Shown: positions 20,510 to 30,814 of the stretch, one piece after another
How the letters are laid out: every line of letters starts with the position of its first letter
Numbering within the stretch: the stretch's first letter is position 1
Assembly (NCBI GenBank): GCA_030323885.1
Contig: CM059188.1
Span: forward strand, 115,595,430-115,659,429
Origin: Branchipolynoe longqiensis
Lineage: Eukaryota > Annelida > Polychaeta > Phyllodocida > Polynoidae
Direction of reading: 5' to 3'
DNA: 64,000 bases
Translations under genes and position numbers: made by a program
The notes under the pieces: model-generated
Told to the model about the DNA's origin: nothing
Databases searched by the model: none
Seen by the model: only the letters and a program-made list of their open reading frames with translations

Positions 20510-21133
20510 CACTGCAAACTCAATGGCTATGAGCAATCTTCATAGAGAAAAGGTGAAATATCTCTAAAACCACACCACCTAGCCACAAACCGAACTGGAA
20601 GACATATAGAAAACATATTCAAAGAAGAGATTATATTAAATTTATAAGGTTAGGGCTCTGCATTTCTATTAATTTTGAATAAAATCGACGTGTTGCACTG
20701 CACGTACCAGCAAACTCAATGCATTGTCAATGGCCGTGAGCAATCTAATGAATCTTCATACAGAAAAAGTTAAATATCTCTAAAAGCACACCACCTAGAA
20801 ACAAACTGATTGGAATACACATACAAAACATGTTTAACAAAAAGGTTATATTAAATTAATGAAGTTAGGGTTCTGGCTTTCTATTAATTTGGAATAAAAC
20901 TGACGTTTTGCACTGCGTGTACTGGCAAACTCAATGCATTGTCAATGGCAGTGAGCAATCTTCATACAGAAAATGTTAAATATCTCTAAAACCACAACAC
21001 CCAGAAACAAACTGATTGGAATACACATAGAAAATATGTTTACCAAAAAAGATTATATTAAATGGATACGGTTAGGGTTCTGGATTTCTATTAATTTTGA
21101 ATAAAACTGAGGTTTTGCACTGCGTGTACTGGC
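20510..21133. repeat. Tandem repeat, ~197-bp unit, 3 copies
   Basis: CAAACTCAATG recurs at about 20515, 20711, 20936 and 21133, giving steps of 196, 225 and 197. Each unit contains CTCTAAAACCACA, CAAACTGATTGGAATACACA and TCTATTAATTTTGAATAAAA. A lone related piece occurs at 33335-33395. Confidence 0.8.
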
Positions 21134-21472
21134 AAACTCAGTGGCAGTGTGCATTCAGTCTGAAGCCAAGCTGCGCGCGCATACACGATGTTTAAAAAGG
21201 TTGAAAGGAGTCTATTGCACATGTGTGTGTAGGTGCTGCCAGAGAGTCTGGTACATGAAGGAGACAACTTTTTTCTCTGCTGACGCTTTTGATTTTCTTG
21301 AGATATACGATCAGTTTCAAACTGTGTTGTGCCTTTATGTATAGAAGAAGCATGCCATGAACTCCTGTCCTTGGTCACTGTTTCCCAGGGAGTAGTGCTG
21401 ATATTACATAGGCCATAGGTGAGCTGCCTAACTGAATAGATGGGGGAAGTTCACGCTTCCCCAATTAGATAG
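21134..21472. other. Unassigned sequence
   Basis: Short open frames occur on both strands but show no domain; nothing supports a gene. Confidence 0.4.
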
Positions 21473-21708
21473 CTGGATGGTTCGGTGTTGGAGTTCATAT
21501 CAGGATGGGCACCAACTTGTGAAAGTACGCACTCAGGACGACTATTTAGTGCTGACCCACTGAGAAATCAGGTCACCGGCCATGATTCGATATCCCTCTG
21601 AGTCACATTACCCTGACACTGAGCCAACCAGTCCTTGCCCTATCCTAATAATTCTGAGCGCCTGGCTAGGAAGCGACAAGTATAAATTATTAAGTCAATG
21701 GCGTAAAC
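21473..21708 (-). repeat. SINE family A, partial
   Basis: Inverted body with TCATATCAGGATGGGCACC, GCCAACCAGTCCTTGCCC and GGCTAGGAAGCGACAAGT. Head absent. Confidence 0.75.
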
Positions 21709-21753
21709 TATTTATGAGTATCCACTCCAGATTTTCTTTCAGGGTTTACTCCC

Positions 21754-22338
21754 TTAATGGTGCTGTCACATTACTATGCTTCTCGCCAACGCGCATCGAC
21801 GTATGTGATTTGCTGGCGCAATGTCGGGATACGTCAGGAAGCGTTATGCACGCTTTAGGCACGTGTTGGTATTCGTTGACCTATGGCGACGGTCGGCGAC
21901 GGTCGGCAGCATGTGTCAGGGGATCGGCGAAGTTTTGTGCTTGCGCAAAACTTTTTACGTGCGACAAAGCGTGGGTGCCAACATTATGGCGATGTTAGGG
22001 GCACGTAGAGATATGTTACACGCGCTGGAATAATGTTATGCGAACGCTAGGTACACGCCATGCACGCGTCAGGCTCGTTGCACCAAACTGTTGCTTTGTT
22101 TGTTTGTTGTTGTTTTATGTCCTAGCAACATCTCAGGTCATATCAGGATGGTGCGCCAAACTTTCTTTTTTTTTCTCACGCGTCGATGAACGTTACCACA
22201 ACATCGGCCGCATGCTACCAACATGTTGCACTGACATCAAACTTTTTCCCACTGTGCCGAAAAGTTTGATGTGTCTCAACTTGTTTGCGCGTTGGTGGCG
22301 CGCCGGCGAGAAGCATCGCAATGTGACAGGGCCATTAG
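21754..22338. mobile_element. Family P MITE (CGT type), copy 4, with nested SINE
   Basis: TIRs TAATGGTGCTGTCACATTAC and the complement ending AATGTGACAGGGCCATTA. Interior of degenerate GCGACGGTC and CACGC words. Core palindrome at 21930-21953 and a second stem (CATCAAACTTTTT / AAAAGTTTGATG) at 22237-22275. A SINE A fragment is inserted at 22090-22151. Confidence 0.8.
22090..22151 (-). repeat. SINE family A fragment nested in a MITE
   Basis: TTGTTTGTTTGTTGTTGTTT then TCCTAGCAACATCTCAGG. Flanked by TGCACCAAACT (22079-22089) and TGCGCCAAACT (22152-22162), an 11-bp TSD with one difference. Confidence 0.8.
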
Positions 22339-22640
22339 TGCCTGTCACACTATGCTGGATTGAGCAACGGACAGAATTGTCTAGTCTGGTGGTGATAAGT
22401 ATCAAAATGTATTAAAATGTGTCCAAGTGATGACACATCAGGTCAAAGGCCGCCGGATGAACGGACATGAATGGATAGCCAATGGACGAAACAAACTCAA
22501 ACCGTACAAGAACCATAGACATCAATCCGGCAGCATCCATTCCTAGTTTTGTGCACGTTCAAAACTTGTACGGACACAATCCGGACTTTGTTCGGTTTCT
22601 GTCCGTTTCCCCCAATCAGGTGATATCTGACAGGGCCTTT
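22335..22640. mobile_element. Family P MITE (CGG type), copy 5
   Basis: Begins in the last bases of copy 4 (TTAGTGCCTGTCACAC) and ends with the complement at TCTGACAGGGCC. Shares the GGACAGAATTGTCTAGTC block and the core palindrome (22545-22566) with copy 1. Confidence 0.78.
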
Positions 22641-23118
22641 TGTCTTTACCAAGCGAATGGTAACCACAAGGCAGTGGCGCTATTAAACCCATAGCTGGGG
22701 GTCTAGTTAATGAGCACTAGGGCATTTCCACACACCGGTGGGCCTACATGCCACATCTCTGGGTGAAGACCTCCTCATAGTCCTTGGTAGTTCAGCCTCA
22801 GGCCGGAAGGTTATTGTGGCTGCTAATGTGATTATCTGTACACACATAGCTCAATACATGGCTTCCTTTATATGGAGTTTAGCGATAGGGAGGACGACAA
22901 TACAACTAGGTCAAGTTTGGGGTATAAGAAGAGGCTGGGGTTAAGAACTAGGTCATTGAGGACTAATTTAAGAGGGCGGGTTAGGAACCAGGTCGAATTG
23001 AAACTAATTTAAGGGGGTGTTTTAATCTCTGGCTGGGCAGCTTAACCCAGCGCGGTGTGTTTGAATAACAATGCTGGTCACGTGGTTGGGTGCGTTATCG
23101 GCAGGGGTCCATGTTGAT
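22641..23118. other. Unassigned sequence
   Basis: 22950-23030 holds loose repeats of GAACTAGGTC and ACTAATTTAAG. No coding signal. Confidence 0.4.
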
Positions 23119-23523
23119 AAAAGATTCACCCCGTACTTGTAGTAGGGGTGAACAACAACGTAGACTAAATACTGGTGAAAACTGCTTTAGTATGGAACTG
23201 AAAGTGGAATCCATGGTTCCAGTATCAGATGGCTACTTATATCGGCACAGAGTTGGTGAAATGGAAGAGAATGCAAAAAGACAAGATGGCGGCGATAGAA
23301 CGCCATTGATTTCAATTTTAAGGTCTGTGAAAGTGTATGTTTTATTATATTTTTCACATCAGAAATAGTGGGGAAATATGAAGATGTATGTGAAGAATAT
23401 ACTTTGCTTCTTAAATTAAGAATTTATCAGCTCAGTTTATTTCCCCAGTATGTCGAAATATTTTGCCAACTTTGATATATAAAGTTGTTTTTCACACCTA
23501 CTACAAGTATGGGGTGAAACTTT
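23119..23523. mobile_element. MITE family F, full copy
   Basis: The ends pair as inverted repeats: TTCACCCCGTACTTGTAGTA on the left and TACTACAAGTATGGGGTGAA on the right. The interior block TATCGGCACAGAGTTGGTGA is repeated in a second copy at 40741-41075. No coding capacity beyond short frames. Confidence 0.78.
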
Positions 23524-23529
23524 CATCTA

Positions 23530-23901
23530 AACCAGACGGGAAGGCCAAATGAGTTGAGCGTCCGTCCCCTGTTTTGGAAGATTGGGGAATTCGAACCCAT
23601 GTGTTTGTGGGTTTGGTTTATCGGTTTGTCGGTTTAGTCAAACTAATGACTTAGAAATTGATACTTAGTTACTTCCTAGCCAGGCACTCTGCATTATTAG
23701 GATAGGGCAAGGACTAGTTGGCTCAGTATCAGGTTAATATGACTGAGTGGGATTTCAGGTCATAGTGCTGGTGGCCTGGCCTGCTAGTGGGGCAGCACTA
23801 TAAAGTTGCCATGAGTGTACACTGTCACAAGTCCGTACCCATCTTGATATGACCCTAGATGTTGCTAGGATGTAAAACAACAACCAACAAAGCAAACAAC
23901 C
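23530..23901 (+). repeat. SINE family A, full length
   Basis: Head CAGACGGGAAGGCCAAATGA, body and a long CAA-rich tail. The head carries a local duplication (GTTTGTGGGTTTGGTTTATC). Confidence 0.82.
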
Positions 23902-23997
23902 TCTATCTAGCTTTCGTGTTAGTTGGGGAGGTTCCGGTAGAAGAGTCCGTCTGTTGTGGTGGTATAGGTGTGGAACAGGCGGTCTGGGGGCTGCATG

Positions 23998-24150
23998 ATG
24001 GTTGGTTGGTTGTTTTTGGGAGTTTTATCAGGATTGGTACCGACTTGTGAATATGCGCTCTCATGTTGACTTTATAGTGCTGTCCCACTCGCAGGTTAGT
24101 AGTGCCCTTCTTTACATGACATCAGATGTTGCTGGGACATAAACCCCCAA
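23998..24150 (-). repeat. SINE family A fragments, opposite orientations
   Basis: 23998-24098 is an inverted tail and body piece. 24105-24150 is a plus-strand piece (CATCAGATGTTGCTGGGACA). The switch implies rearrangement or two truncated insertions. Confidence 0.6.
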
Positions 24151-24251
24151 TTGCCGACTCACAAAGACTCCTTGGCTGTTACTGTCGGTTACTGCCCAAT
24201 TAAGATAACCCAGTTACCATTGTGTGATGGCTTATTCACTGCAGAGTTTTA

Positions 24252-24552
24252 TTTTGGTTTTTGGAGTTTTACATCCTGGCAACATCGAAGGTTATATAAT
24301 GATGGGTATCAACATGTGACAGTGCGCACTCATGGCAACTTTATAGTAGTGCCCCAATGGGAAATCAGGCCACTGGCACCATGACCCAATATCTCACTCA
24401 CTCACATTATCCTGATACTGAGCTAACCAGTCCTTGCTCTATCCTATTAATACCGAGCGCCAGGCTAGGAAGCAACACGTACCAATTTTTAAAGTCATTG
24501 GTATTTGTACTCGACCGGGAACCAAACTCCCGACCTTCCGCTTGCGCAGTGT
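24252..24552 (-). repeat. SINE family A, near full length
   Basis: Inverted copy from TTTGGAGTTTTACATCCTGG to the head GGGAACCAAACTCCCGACC. Confidence 0.82.
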
Positions 24553-24717
24553 GGTGGTTGGTCGGTTGAGATTTGCATGGAGAATGAAGGAAGAAAGTGG
24601 GACATGGAGGAGTAGAAAATGAGGCAAATACAGAAGTAGCAGCTAAAGTCCTGGTACTTACACGCGCTTTGCAACCTCCACTATCACCGTGTGTTCGCTG
24701 CTCTTCGTCGCTCGTAT

Positions 24718-25290
24718 CGATCTAAAGGAGTAATGTAAATAAATATGTCATCTCCAGCCTGAACTGTATATATCTAAAGGAGCAATGTAAATAACGATGT
24801 CATCTCCAGCCTGAACTGTATATATCTAAAGGAGCAATGTAAATAAAGATGTCATCTCCAGCCTGAACTGTATATATCTAAAGGAGCAATGTAAATAAAG
24901 ATGTAATCTCCAGCCTGAACTGTATATATCTAAAGGAGCAATGTAAATAAAGATGTCATCTCCAGCATGCACTGTATATATCTGAAGTATAAATATAAAT
25001 AAAGACATTATGTCCAGTCTGCACTTTATAGATCTGAAGTATAAATATAAATAAAGACATCATCCAGCCTGCACTGTATAGATATGAAGTATACATATAA
25101 ATAAGGACATCATGTCCAGTCTGCACTGTATATATCTGAACGAGCAATGTAGATAAAGATGTCATCTCCAGCATGCACTGTATAGATCTGAAGGAGCAAT
25201 GTAAATAAAGATGTCATGTCCAGCCTTCATTATATATATCTGAAGTAGCAATGTAAATAAAGATGTCATGCCCAGCCTCCACTGCATAGG
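24718..25290. repeat. 52-bp minisatellite, about 11 units
   Basis: Unit ATCTAAAGGAGCAATGTAAA continuing TAAAGATGTCATCTCCAGCC. The first five units are almost identical; later units (from about 24980) diverge and have small indels. Short reverse-strand open frames are a by-product. Confidence 0.88.
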
Positions 25291-25294
25291 CGTG

Positions 25295-26050
25295 AAAGAA
25301 AATTTTTCTCAGATAAATATATCAAATTGATTGTTCCAATCTACATCACTTTAATTTGCGGTAACATTTATTTTAAATGGCTAGCTTTTTTAACTATGTT
25401 AAATTGCCAGCTTTTGAGATCTTTGAAGCGCAAACATACCAAATTAATGTAGGCAATTATGCTAAAACTCTGACACAATGGGCTTCTGCAGTAACAGATT
25501 CAGTTAATTTGACTCAGTATTGCCTTGTATGTGGTGCCAAATGTTTAATAAGTGCACCAGTACCTAATTAGAGGTACTCAGTACATGGCATGCAGGTATT
25601 GCAATACCTCAGGGAGTTTGACGCCCCTGCCTTGCAGAGTTGTAAACCACTGCCTTGTGGTACAGGTTCTTGACAGAACTGAACGCTAAGGGAGCAACCC
25701 CTGAACAGAAAACCATGTCACTGAGGCAGCATCAAGGGCGGTTGATGTATGGAATGCCCAACATCTCCCAACCAGCCTCTGCAGTGACAAATAGTTTTGC
25801 GCCTGTCTGGACATGTTCTTGCCTGTGTGAAACCTCTATTTGCTCCCCGAGAGAGTGCCGCTGGTAACTTGCAAATGCCAGCAGCACTTCAACACTTTTG
25901 CAGGCAGCTTTCATGAAATGTGGAGAGTGGCAGTCAAGTAATGAAAGCAGTCTTTGTCGCATCACAACTGACAGCATGATGATGACCTAATTAGATATAT
26001 AGAATCAAATCATTGTTTTGGTTTGATATTTTAATCAGATTATCCAAGCT
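25295..26050 (-). mobile_element. Family D MITE split by a LINE fragment
   Basis: The left part (25295-25572) and right part (25985-26050) together make one family D body: CTCTGACACAATGGGCTTCT and AAGTGCACCAGTACC, then ATAGAATCAAATCATTG. They are separated by the LINE-derived insertion 25573-25984 with its TSD. Confidence 0.75.
25573..25984 (+). mobile_element. RTE-like LINE 3' derivative, internally deleted, 11-bp TSD
   Basis: Begins GGTACTCAGTACATGGCATG, carries CAATACCTCAGGGAGTTTGA and the LINE 3' end AGTCAAGTAATGAAAGCAGT, and ends in ATGATGATG. Perfect TSD ACCTAATTAGA (25562-25572, 25985-25995). Relative to 52150-53010 the RT-coding part is missing, with the left breakpoint at TTTCATGAAATG. 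Confidence 0.85.
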
Positions 26051-26162
26051 ATAAATAATGAAACCCCTTCCGAATTTATTCTTCACATTTTTCCTTATAC
26101 ATTTTCCTCTTTATTCTTAATCATGTTTATTTTCCAGGGGTCTATTCAAATTCACTTATTAA

Positions 26163-26513
26163 ACCAACATAATCCGATTAAGCATCGCATTTTGAAAACC
26201 AAAACGATTATCTAGATTTGATTCTACATATCTAACTTAAATACTGGTGCACTTATCAACCATTTGCAGCCACACAGAAGGAAGTACTGAGTCAAGTTCA
26301 TAGAACCCGTTACTGCAAAACCCTATGGTGTCGGAGTGTTGGCATGCTTGCCAAAATTAATATTGCATGTTTATACCTCAAACATCTCAGTGGTTAATCA
26401 TTGTAAATAAATGTTACTTCAAACTACGTTGATCATGACGATCAATTTAATATATATATATATCTCAGATAATGAGAGAGACTCAAAACCATCGGACTAT
26501 GCACCTTTAAGAT
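26163..26513 (+). mobile_element. Family D MITE
   Basis: Degenerate left end ACATAATCCGATTAAGCATC; right end CCATCGGACTATGCACCTTT. The body shares the CTATGGTGTCGGAGTGTTGG block. Confidence 0.78.
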
Positions 26514-26591
26514 CTGTTGTTGGAGGATGATTGCACAGCTGCTATTTGCAAGCTGACAGATTTGTTTGTTTTCACTTCCATTCACTGACTC

Positions 26592-27075
26592 GTATAACCC
26601 CATTAAACCAAACTTGAAGGGACCCTAGAAATGTGTTTGGATTAACAGATCATTGGTTTAACCGAGTTTTGGTTTCGACTTTGACTTGGCTTTGGCAAAG
26701 ACGTGGGTGCGTTATGAATGTAATATACAATGTATGTGGAGACTTTGATTCATATTTTCATGCATATACAGTATAACCCCATTAAACCTAGCTCAGTCAA
26801 ACCAAACAATCGGTTAATCCAAAAATATTACCATTTATCATATCAAAAAAGTCTCAGATAACCCTATAACCACATGAAAGTTTGGTTTAACCATACCGGA
26901 AGTGGCCTGGTGCCCGACAATTTTGTTTGGATTAACCGATACTTTGGATTAACCGACTTTGGTTTAACCGAGCTGGGTTTAACGGGGTTGTACTGTAATA
27001 TGTTTGGATTATCATGTTTTGATTAACCGATCGTTTGGTTTATCCGAGTTTGGTTTAACGGGGTTGTACTGTAAT
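26592..27075. mobile_element. Pogo/Tc1-mariner-like MITE, copy 1
   Basis: Ends GTATAACCCCATTAAACC and GGTTTAACGGGGTTGTACTG. Repeated GGATTAACCGATC and GGTTTAACCGAG words lie inside. The right terminus occurs twice (ending about 26999 and 27074). The CAGTA..ACCCC..TTAA terminal style and TA at the ends suggest pogo-type mobilisation (inference). Confidence 0.7.
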
Positions 27076-27395
27076 ATTCTTGGGCGGGCAAGATAACTGG
27101 ACCTGACTAGTTCTTGCTATACCAGCCGATCTACAGGGCTGCTTTCCGTGAGACTTAACCTCTACAGCCCCTCACAACCTACTCAGCACCCCTACTAGAG
27201 TCCTTCATCCAATTACCCGGCATGCACCAGCTATCCACCCAATACCCCCCACCCTCTCACCATGCATTCTACACTTAGATCATAGCCAATCCTGCATTTA
27301 AACCCTTCACTCCACAGTCTATCATTTACACTAGCAGTTGTAGTTGTTGTTCCCCAACAACTCTCACTACATCCTCTCTCCCTCCCCCACATCCA
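27076..27395. other. Unassigned intronic sequence
   Basis: C/A-rich, no exon or repeat recognised. Confidence 0.4.
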
Positions 27396-27737
27396 GAATT
27401 TAAACCTGAATAGTCCGATGAAGCATCAAATTTACAAACCTAAATAATTATACAGCTTCGGCTCAACATGTCTAACTTACATATTGATGCACTTATTAAG
27501 TTTTGTTGCCACACAGAAGGGAACACTGAGACAATTTAATAGAAGCTGTTGTTGCTGAAGCCTATGGTGTCAGAGTTTTGGCATGTTGGCCGAAACTAAT
27601 TTGACGTTTGAATTTCAAATATCTCAAAACGTAGTCATTGAAAACAAAAATTACTTCAAGCTAAAGGCACATTATGCGAACCAATTTAATATATTTATCT
27701 CAGAAAACTTACCAATACTCAAATCTATTGGACTTGT
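27396..27737 (+). mobile_element. Family D MITE
   Basis: Contains AATAGTCCGATGAAGCATCA, GAAGCCTATGGTGTCAGAGT and a degraded right end at CTATTGGACTTGTGATG, where SINE B begins. Confidence 0.72.
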
Positions 27738-28022
27738 GATGTTCTCTGTGGTGGAGTGGTTAGAGTGTCTGACTTTTTTCTAGGTCAGACTCCTAATCTA
27801 AAGGTCAGTGGTTTGACCCACCTCTGCCAATTTGGATTTTGACTGCTGTGTATAACTTACAGCGTCATCGAAGGCTGGTTGCTCTCATGCTATGTCTATA
27901 TGGTGTCGGAGGTTAAAAATCCCTTGGGTCGGTAAAAGTGTCTAATGGTGAAAACAAACTGTCTAATGGTGAAAACAAGTCTATTCAGACTTATCCATGA
28001 TAGGCAGTATAAATCTTCAAGA
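27738..28022 (+). repeat. SINE family B
   Basis: Head GTTCTCTGTGGTGGAGTGGT with T6 run, body ACAGCGTCATCGAAGGCTGG, tail CAGTATAAATCTTCAAG. Includes a 21-bp internal duplication of CTAATGGTGAAAACAA at 27943-27980. Confidence 0.8.
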
Positions 28023-28059
28023 AAAAATTCAACTTTGACCTCGCCACTCAGTCCGACTT

Positions 28060-28320
28060 GACCCTTTGCTCGAACCCCTGCACCCTTACATTCCTTCAGC
28101 TCACACACCTCCACCTCGCATGCCCACACTTCTGCACCCCTGCACTCCCCCACACCCCTGCACTCCTCCCCACCCTAACCCCACTTTTCACCCCTTCACG
28201 TCTTCACCCCCACACGCCTCCCCCCCCCCCTGCACATCACCTCCACCTTTAACCCTTGCACTCCTCCACCCCACGCCCCAGCCCACACCCCCACCCCACA
28301 CCCCCACACCCCCAAAACCC
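28060..28320. repeat. C-rich low-complexity intron tract
   Basis: CACCCC and CACACC words dominate on the plus strand, directly downstream of the PDE8 exon on the gene strand. Open frames through it are compositional artefacts. Confidence 0.8.
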
Positions 28321-28329
28321 CATACGCAC

Positions 28330-28520
28330 CGACAGAGCGCCTCTGCGTCGAAGTACTTGGAGCTTCTGTTGTCAATGACGACCAGGTCGGGCCTGCGTTC
28401 CAGGAACACTTCGAGCGCTGTCTCTGGCGAGGTGGTCAGGTTACACTTGTAGCCAGCCTTCTCAGCGGCACACCAGAAGCCGTCCGTCTGGCCGTCCTCA
28501 CGGGCGAACACCAGCAGCAC
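28330..28520 (-). CDS. PDE8: PDE8 exon (start of receiver-like domain)
   Basis: A 191-nt minus-strand exon lies between the acceptor CTTTCCTTTCGCTGCAG and donor GTGCGTATGG. It encodes 63 codons plus two bases: VLLVFAREDGQTDGFWCAAE, KAGYKCNLTTSPETALEVFL, then LVVIDNRSSKYFDAEALC. This is recognisably the beginning of the N-terminal receiver (REC-like) domain of 3',5'-cyclic-AMP phosphodiesterase 8, including the Asp at the end of the third beta strand (VVID). It starts in phase 0 and ends in phase 2. The N-terminal exons must lie beyond the window or at higher coordinates where I cannot identify them. GC-rich compared with the intron. The acceptor's pyrimidine tract comes from a SINE tail. Confidence 0.93.
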
Positions 28521-28530
28521 CTGCAGCGAA

Positions 28531-28557
28531 AGGAAAGCTTGTTTTATTTAATGACGC
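28531..28557 (-). repeat. V-SINE tail fused to the PDE8 acceptor
   Basis: On the gene strand, CGTCATTAAATAAAACAAGC then TTTCCTTT matches the 3' end of the V-SINE-type family. It stops eight bases before the exon (CGCTGCAG in between). Confidence 0.7.
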
Positions 28558-29064
28558 TGCCCGACTTGTAATTCACTAAGGGTAGAGACAGAATTCCATA
28601 CAGTGGGTTTTTATTTCATTTTCAGCTCGTTACATTGTGGGTGCTAGTCGGTGTGTTTTGTTCATCACTGGCCCCTTGGGGTTATCGGTCCCAGTGATGG
28701 TGGTCCTGGGCCGGAGGCGAGCCCTTAAACCCTCCCGTTACTCTTTGGTTGAGGTGTGGGTGGGTGGGTGAAGTTAGCTGGTGGAGTTATCCGAACGGCA
28801 GCTGGAAGAGTTGTGTGGCCGTGGAGGCGGTTTGGATTTGAACTGGTCACATGGTGTTTTTTGTGGGAGGGGAGGGTGTGCCTCCTCCTGTAACTGGGTG
28901 GAGGAGGTTCCTCCTTAACGCTAGGTGGCGCCATCAGTGCTGTGGGTATGTGTGTTCTTTGCCCTGGAGGCATGTGGGGTCGGATGGTTCAGTAGGGGGA
29001 GGGGCCCGTCTCCGCCCCACGAATTAGCCATGTTACGTTAACATGCATAATTCAGGCGGCCCAA
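28558..29064. other. Unassigned intron sequence upstream of the PDE8 exon
   Basis: 28730-28975 is G/T-rich on the plus strand and gives a Pro-rich open frame on the minus strand. It shows no PDE8 N-terminal match, so I do not call it an exon. Confidence 0.4.
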
Positions 29065-29285
29065 ACCTTGACCCGATATCCCACTCAGTCACATTATGCT
29101 GACACCGAGCTAACCAGTCCTTGCCCTGTCCTATTAATGCTGAGCGCCTGGCTAGGAAGTGACAAGTATCTTGTGGGGCAGCACAATAAAATCACCATGA
29201 CTGCAGACTTTCTCAAGTCGGTACCCATCCTGATATGATCTTAGATGTTGCCAGGACGTAAAACTCCCACAAACAACCAACCAAC
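29065..29285. repeat. Two SINE A halves in opposite orientation
   Basis: 29065-29170 is inverted (ACCCGATATCCCACTCAGTC to GGCTAGGAAGTGACAAGTAT). 29171-29285 is direct (GTGGGGCAGCAC to CAACCAACC). The junction at about 29170 implies an inversion or template switch. Confidence 0.72.
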
Positions 29286-29654
29286 TTGCACGCGCTAAGG
29301 CTTAGCCAGCGCAATCGATTCCTAAAACTTTGGTTTCAACGTGAAATTAGGCCAAGTGGATTAATGTTTTAGTGAGGAAGCTCATCGCTGCTAATTGCAC
29401 AATCCTACGTCTGATTGGTTATGAACACTGTGTAAAAATGTACGGATTTTCGGTTCGGATTCATATATTGGCAGGGAGGATCACTATTCTTGGGTGACGG
29501 AGTGGGGACCAAGGTTATGTAACAGAGAAGCAATGGATGCCCCACTCGCTGTGTGACATAAGAGACTATGTGGAAAATATGATAACACATGGTGCCCGAG
29601 ATTATGACGTGATGTTCATATGTAAGACACAGTTAATGTTTTGTGAAATATTCT
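29286..29654. other. Unassigned sequence with a short shared block
   Basis: 29428-29482 (ATTTTCGGTTCGGATTCATA, then TTGGCAG) matches 37524-37568 inside a family P element. Nothing else recognised. Confidence 0.4.
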
Positions 29655-29872
29655 CTCTATGCACCAGAAAGAGTGCAAGTGTAGGGGAAGGACATTTTTA
29701 ATATATGTTTATTGTAACTGTCTGCAACTAGCTGTTACCACAGGGCCGATGGGCAAGCACACCCAGCCATCCTGCACACATTATGGACACCACCTGCAGC
29801 TGGGGTTGAGTGACAGCTGCCCCCTATTAGGGCGCCCCCCCCCCCAGGCTGTAGAGGGTGTCTGATTGGCTG
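29655..29872 (+). repeat. Dispersed repeat R, copy 2
   Basis: Matches the complement of 7408-7620 through CATCCTGCACACATTATGGA and neighbouring blocks. Contains a C10-11 run at 29836-29847. Confidence 0.55.
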
Positions 29873-30051
29873 GCTGTGGCAGGCCCAGTCACCTGCATCC
29901 CTTACACCTGATACACATACCTCACTCTAGGTATTATTCATTGACTTCTTCTTGGCTAGGCACCAAGATTCAATATTCAATATTCTCGCTAATTCCGATT
30001 TCTACACAGAGTAGTCATAGGAAGAAGCAAACGGTTGATTGTTATTTGGGT

Positions 30052-30275
30052 GTTGCCTGGCGCTCAGAATTACTAGGATAGGGTAAGGACTGCTTAGCTC
30101 AGTGTCAGGATAATGTGACTGAATGGGATATTGGGTCAGGATTCTGGTGGCCTGATTTTCCACTAGGGCAGCACTATAAAGTCACGATGAGTGTGCACTG
30201 TTCCGAGTCGGTACCGTACTGATATGACCTTAGATGTTGCCAGGACGTAACACTCCAACAATCAACCAGCCTATC
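30052..30275 (+). repeat. SINE family A, head missing
   Basis: Body from GGATAGGGTAAGGACTGCTT to GATGTTGCCAGGACGTAACA and a CAA tail. Confidence 0.78.
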
Positions 30276-30419
30276 TTGCTACAATAATTCTTCACTCAAA
30301 CACATTGAGAGCATAATCTAATCACCTAATAAGTAATTATCACGTGATGCTTGTAGCTACCGTGCCTCTTTACAATATCCTACCAAATTAGAACGACAAC
30401 CATTTTTGGGGGGTAGATT

Positions 30420-30585
30420 AGTTGCTTAAGCAGGGGAAATTTCAATCGTGGACGATTGGTTTTCCTCATTCCTCTCCTCCTTGCCCTATCCTAGTAATGC
30501 CGAACGCCAGGCTAGGAAGCGACAAGTATACATTTTTAAGTCCTCGATTTGACTCACCCAGGGTTCGATCCCACGATCTACCCTA
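30420..30585 (-). repeat. SINE B tail fragment followed by SINE A head/body fragment
   Basis: 30420-30475 is the complement of the SINE B tail (TTAAGCAGGGGAAATTTCAA). 30478-30585 is inverted SINE A (CCTTGCCCTATCCTAGTAAT to GGGTTCGATCCCACGATC). Confidence 0.65.
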
Positions 30586-30814
30586 TCATGTTCAATTAGT
30601 CAGGGATCGTACCATAAATAGGCATATTTTACCCCCGAGCTGTAAGCTGGGCCAACAGGAGCGTCGTCTCTATTCTCTCCGCTAGGCGGCGTGTAATTGG
30701 GTCAAGGTCGGTCTGCAATGGACGGGTGATCAGCAGCGCCAATATTAATTTTAATTAATTAGTATTGAAATGAACTCCCTATCATGTCTGTCTCTCAAAT
30801 GGAAACCGGCGCTC

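Noticed and set aside
24718..25290. CRISPR-like array of regular repeats
   Set aside because: Repeats are contiguous 52-bp units without unique spacers, in a eukaryotic context.
28725..28973. Pro-rich minus-strand frame as an upstream PDE8 exon
   Set aside because: No resemblance to the PDE8 N-terminal region and composition-driven; splice sites are not convincing.
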